From Bacillota bacterium (GTDB taxonomy: Bacteria; Bacillota; Clostridia; Oscillospirales; Acutalibacteraceae): DNA of 7,142 nt. This document shows, piece after piece, positions 6,451 to 7,142 of the stretch. Each line of letters opens with the position of its first letter. The first letter of the stretch is position 1. Position numbers and translations under genes: made by a program. The stretch spans positions 1 to 7,142 of the forward strand of contig JAEZJA010000205.1 of the NCBI GenBank assembly GCA_023415895.1, read 5' to 3'. The notes beneath the pieces are model-generated. The model had not been told where the DNA came from, ran no database searches, and saw only the letters and a program-made list of their open reading frames with translations.

Positions 6451-7142
6451 ATGGATATTCATGACGATGCCGATCACGTTCCGATGATAGCGATAAAGAA
6501 TATATGGAAATCGTTTGCATCCAATATGGTTCTTAAAGGAATTAACCTTGCCGTATATCCTGGGGAGGTTATGGCTCTGATCGGCGGAAACGGTGCCGGT
6601 AAGAGCACGTTAATGAAAATTATCATGGGCATTTATCAGCAGGATAAAGGAGATATAGAGATCTCCGGACAGAAAGTGAACCTCTCCAAACCATCCGTAG
6701 CCCTGATGCACGGCATCTATATGGTTCCTCAGGAGCCTATGCTTTTTCCCAATATGACGGTCAAAGAAAATATCACCATCGGCTTTAAAGAGAAGAGAGC
6801 CGACTTGCATAAGCGCTTGATTGATGTCATGAATGAAATCGGTTGGCATCTCGACTTGAACCGCAAGGCGAGCAGCCTTTCCATTGCGGAACAGCAATTG
6901 GTAGAAATTCTGCGCGGCTTAATGAGAAACGCGCAGATACTGATTTTGGATGAACCGACCAGTGCTCTGACGTTTGATGAAGTCAAAAGCTTGTTTCAAT
7001 GTATAAAGGATTTAAAAGCAAAAGGTATCAGCATTATTTACATCACCCATCGTCTCAGCGAAGTATTTCAAATAGCAACTCATGTGGCTATTCTGCGTGA
7101 CGGAGTGGTCACACTCAGCGGCAACGTTGAAGACTTCACGAG
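6451..7142 (+). CDS. lsrA: LsrA, AI-2 importer ATP-binding protein (3' partial)
   Basis: The first 230 residues of a sugar-type ABC ATPase, cut by the right edge; full-length LsrA is about 500 residues with two nucleotide-binding domains, so this covers only the first. Start at ATG 6451, with GGGAGG 8 bp upstream. Walker A is GGNGAGKST (45-53), the Q-loop is VPQEP (92-96, Q94), the signature is LSIAEQQ (143-149), Walker B is ILILDEPT (163-170), and the switch histidine is H200 (YITHRLSE). The stretches VPQEPMLFP and VEILRGLMRNAQILILDEPTSAL closely resemble E. coli LsrA as I recall it and separate it from RbsA/XylG-type relatives, including the departure from the canonical LSGGQ signature. It should energise AI-2 import at the inner face of the membrane with LsrC, LsrD and LsrB, presumably encoded further right. 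It is divergent from lsrR, the classical lsr layout. Confidence -1.
   Translation, partial: MDIHDDADHVPMIAIKNIWKSFASNMVLKGINLAVYPGEVMALIGGNGAGKSTLMKIIMGIYQQDKGDIEISGQKVNLSKPSVALMHGIYMVPQEPMLFPNMTVKENITIGFKEKRADLHKRLIDVMNEIGWHLDLNRKASSLSIAEQQLVEILRGLMRNAQILILDEPTSALTFDEVKSLFQCIKDLKAKGISIIYITHRLSEVFQIATHVAILRDGVVTLSGNVEDFT

Overview
The window looks like a chromosomal segment from a heterotrophic bacterium, probably a Gram-positive of the Bacillota (Clostridia or Paenibacillus-like). The evidence is strong AAGGAGG-type ribosome binding sites before most genes, two near-perfect sigma-A type promoters, balanced to slightly AT-rich codon use, and a cytosolic GH10-like glycosidase of a kind I associate with these groups. 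The taxonomic call is inference only. No mobile element, RNA gene or CRISPR array is visible.

Region 1 (1-2708, + strand) is a compact operon whose start lies outside the window. It holds the C-terminal part of an UlaG-like metallo-beta-lactamase-fold hydrolase, a short-chain dehydrogenase/reductase that overlaps it by 4 bp (ATGA), and a GH10-like glycoside hydrolase with no signal peptide. Together they suggest intracellular processing of a sugar or oligosaccharide: glycosidic cleavage, oxidation or reduction, and possibly lactone hydrolysis.

Region 2 (2709-2971) is the gap between convergent operons. It carries a long 22-bp inverted repeat that probably acts as a shared terminator.

Region 3 (2972-7142) is an autoinducer-2 (AI-2) uptake and processing locus of the Lsr type, arranged as in enterobacteria. 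On the - strand are lsrR (SorC-family repressor), lsrK (AI-2 kinase) and a small cupin gene. Divergently, on the + strand, lsrA (ATPase of the AI-2 importer) runs off the right edge. The cupin is not part of the classical lsr operon and may be a new phospho-AI-2 processing or binding component.

The 540-bp lsrR-lsrA intergenic region (5911-6450) is the most informative non-coding part. It holds TTGACA-N17-TATAAT facing lsrR and TTGACA-N17-TATAGT (with a TG extension) facing lsrA. Just downstream of each predicted start site lies a copy of the same dyad: a 9-bp inverted repeat with a 7-bp spacer, perfect at lsrR and degenerate at lsrA. These are strong candidates for LsrR operators controlling both directions. 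In the expected circuit, imported AI-2 is phosphorylated by LsrK, and phospho-AI-2 releases LsrR from both sites.
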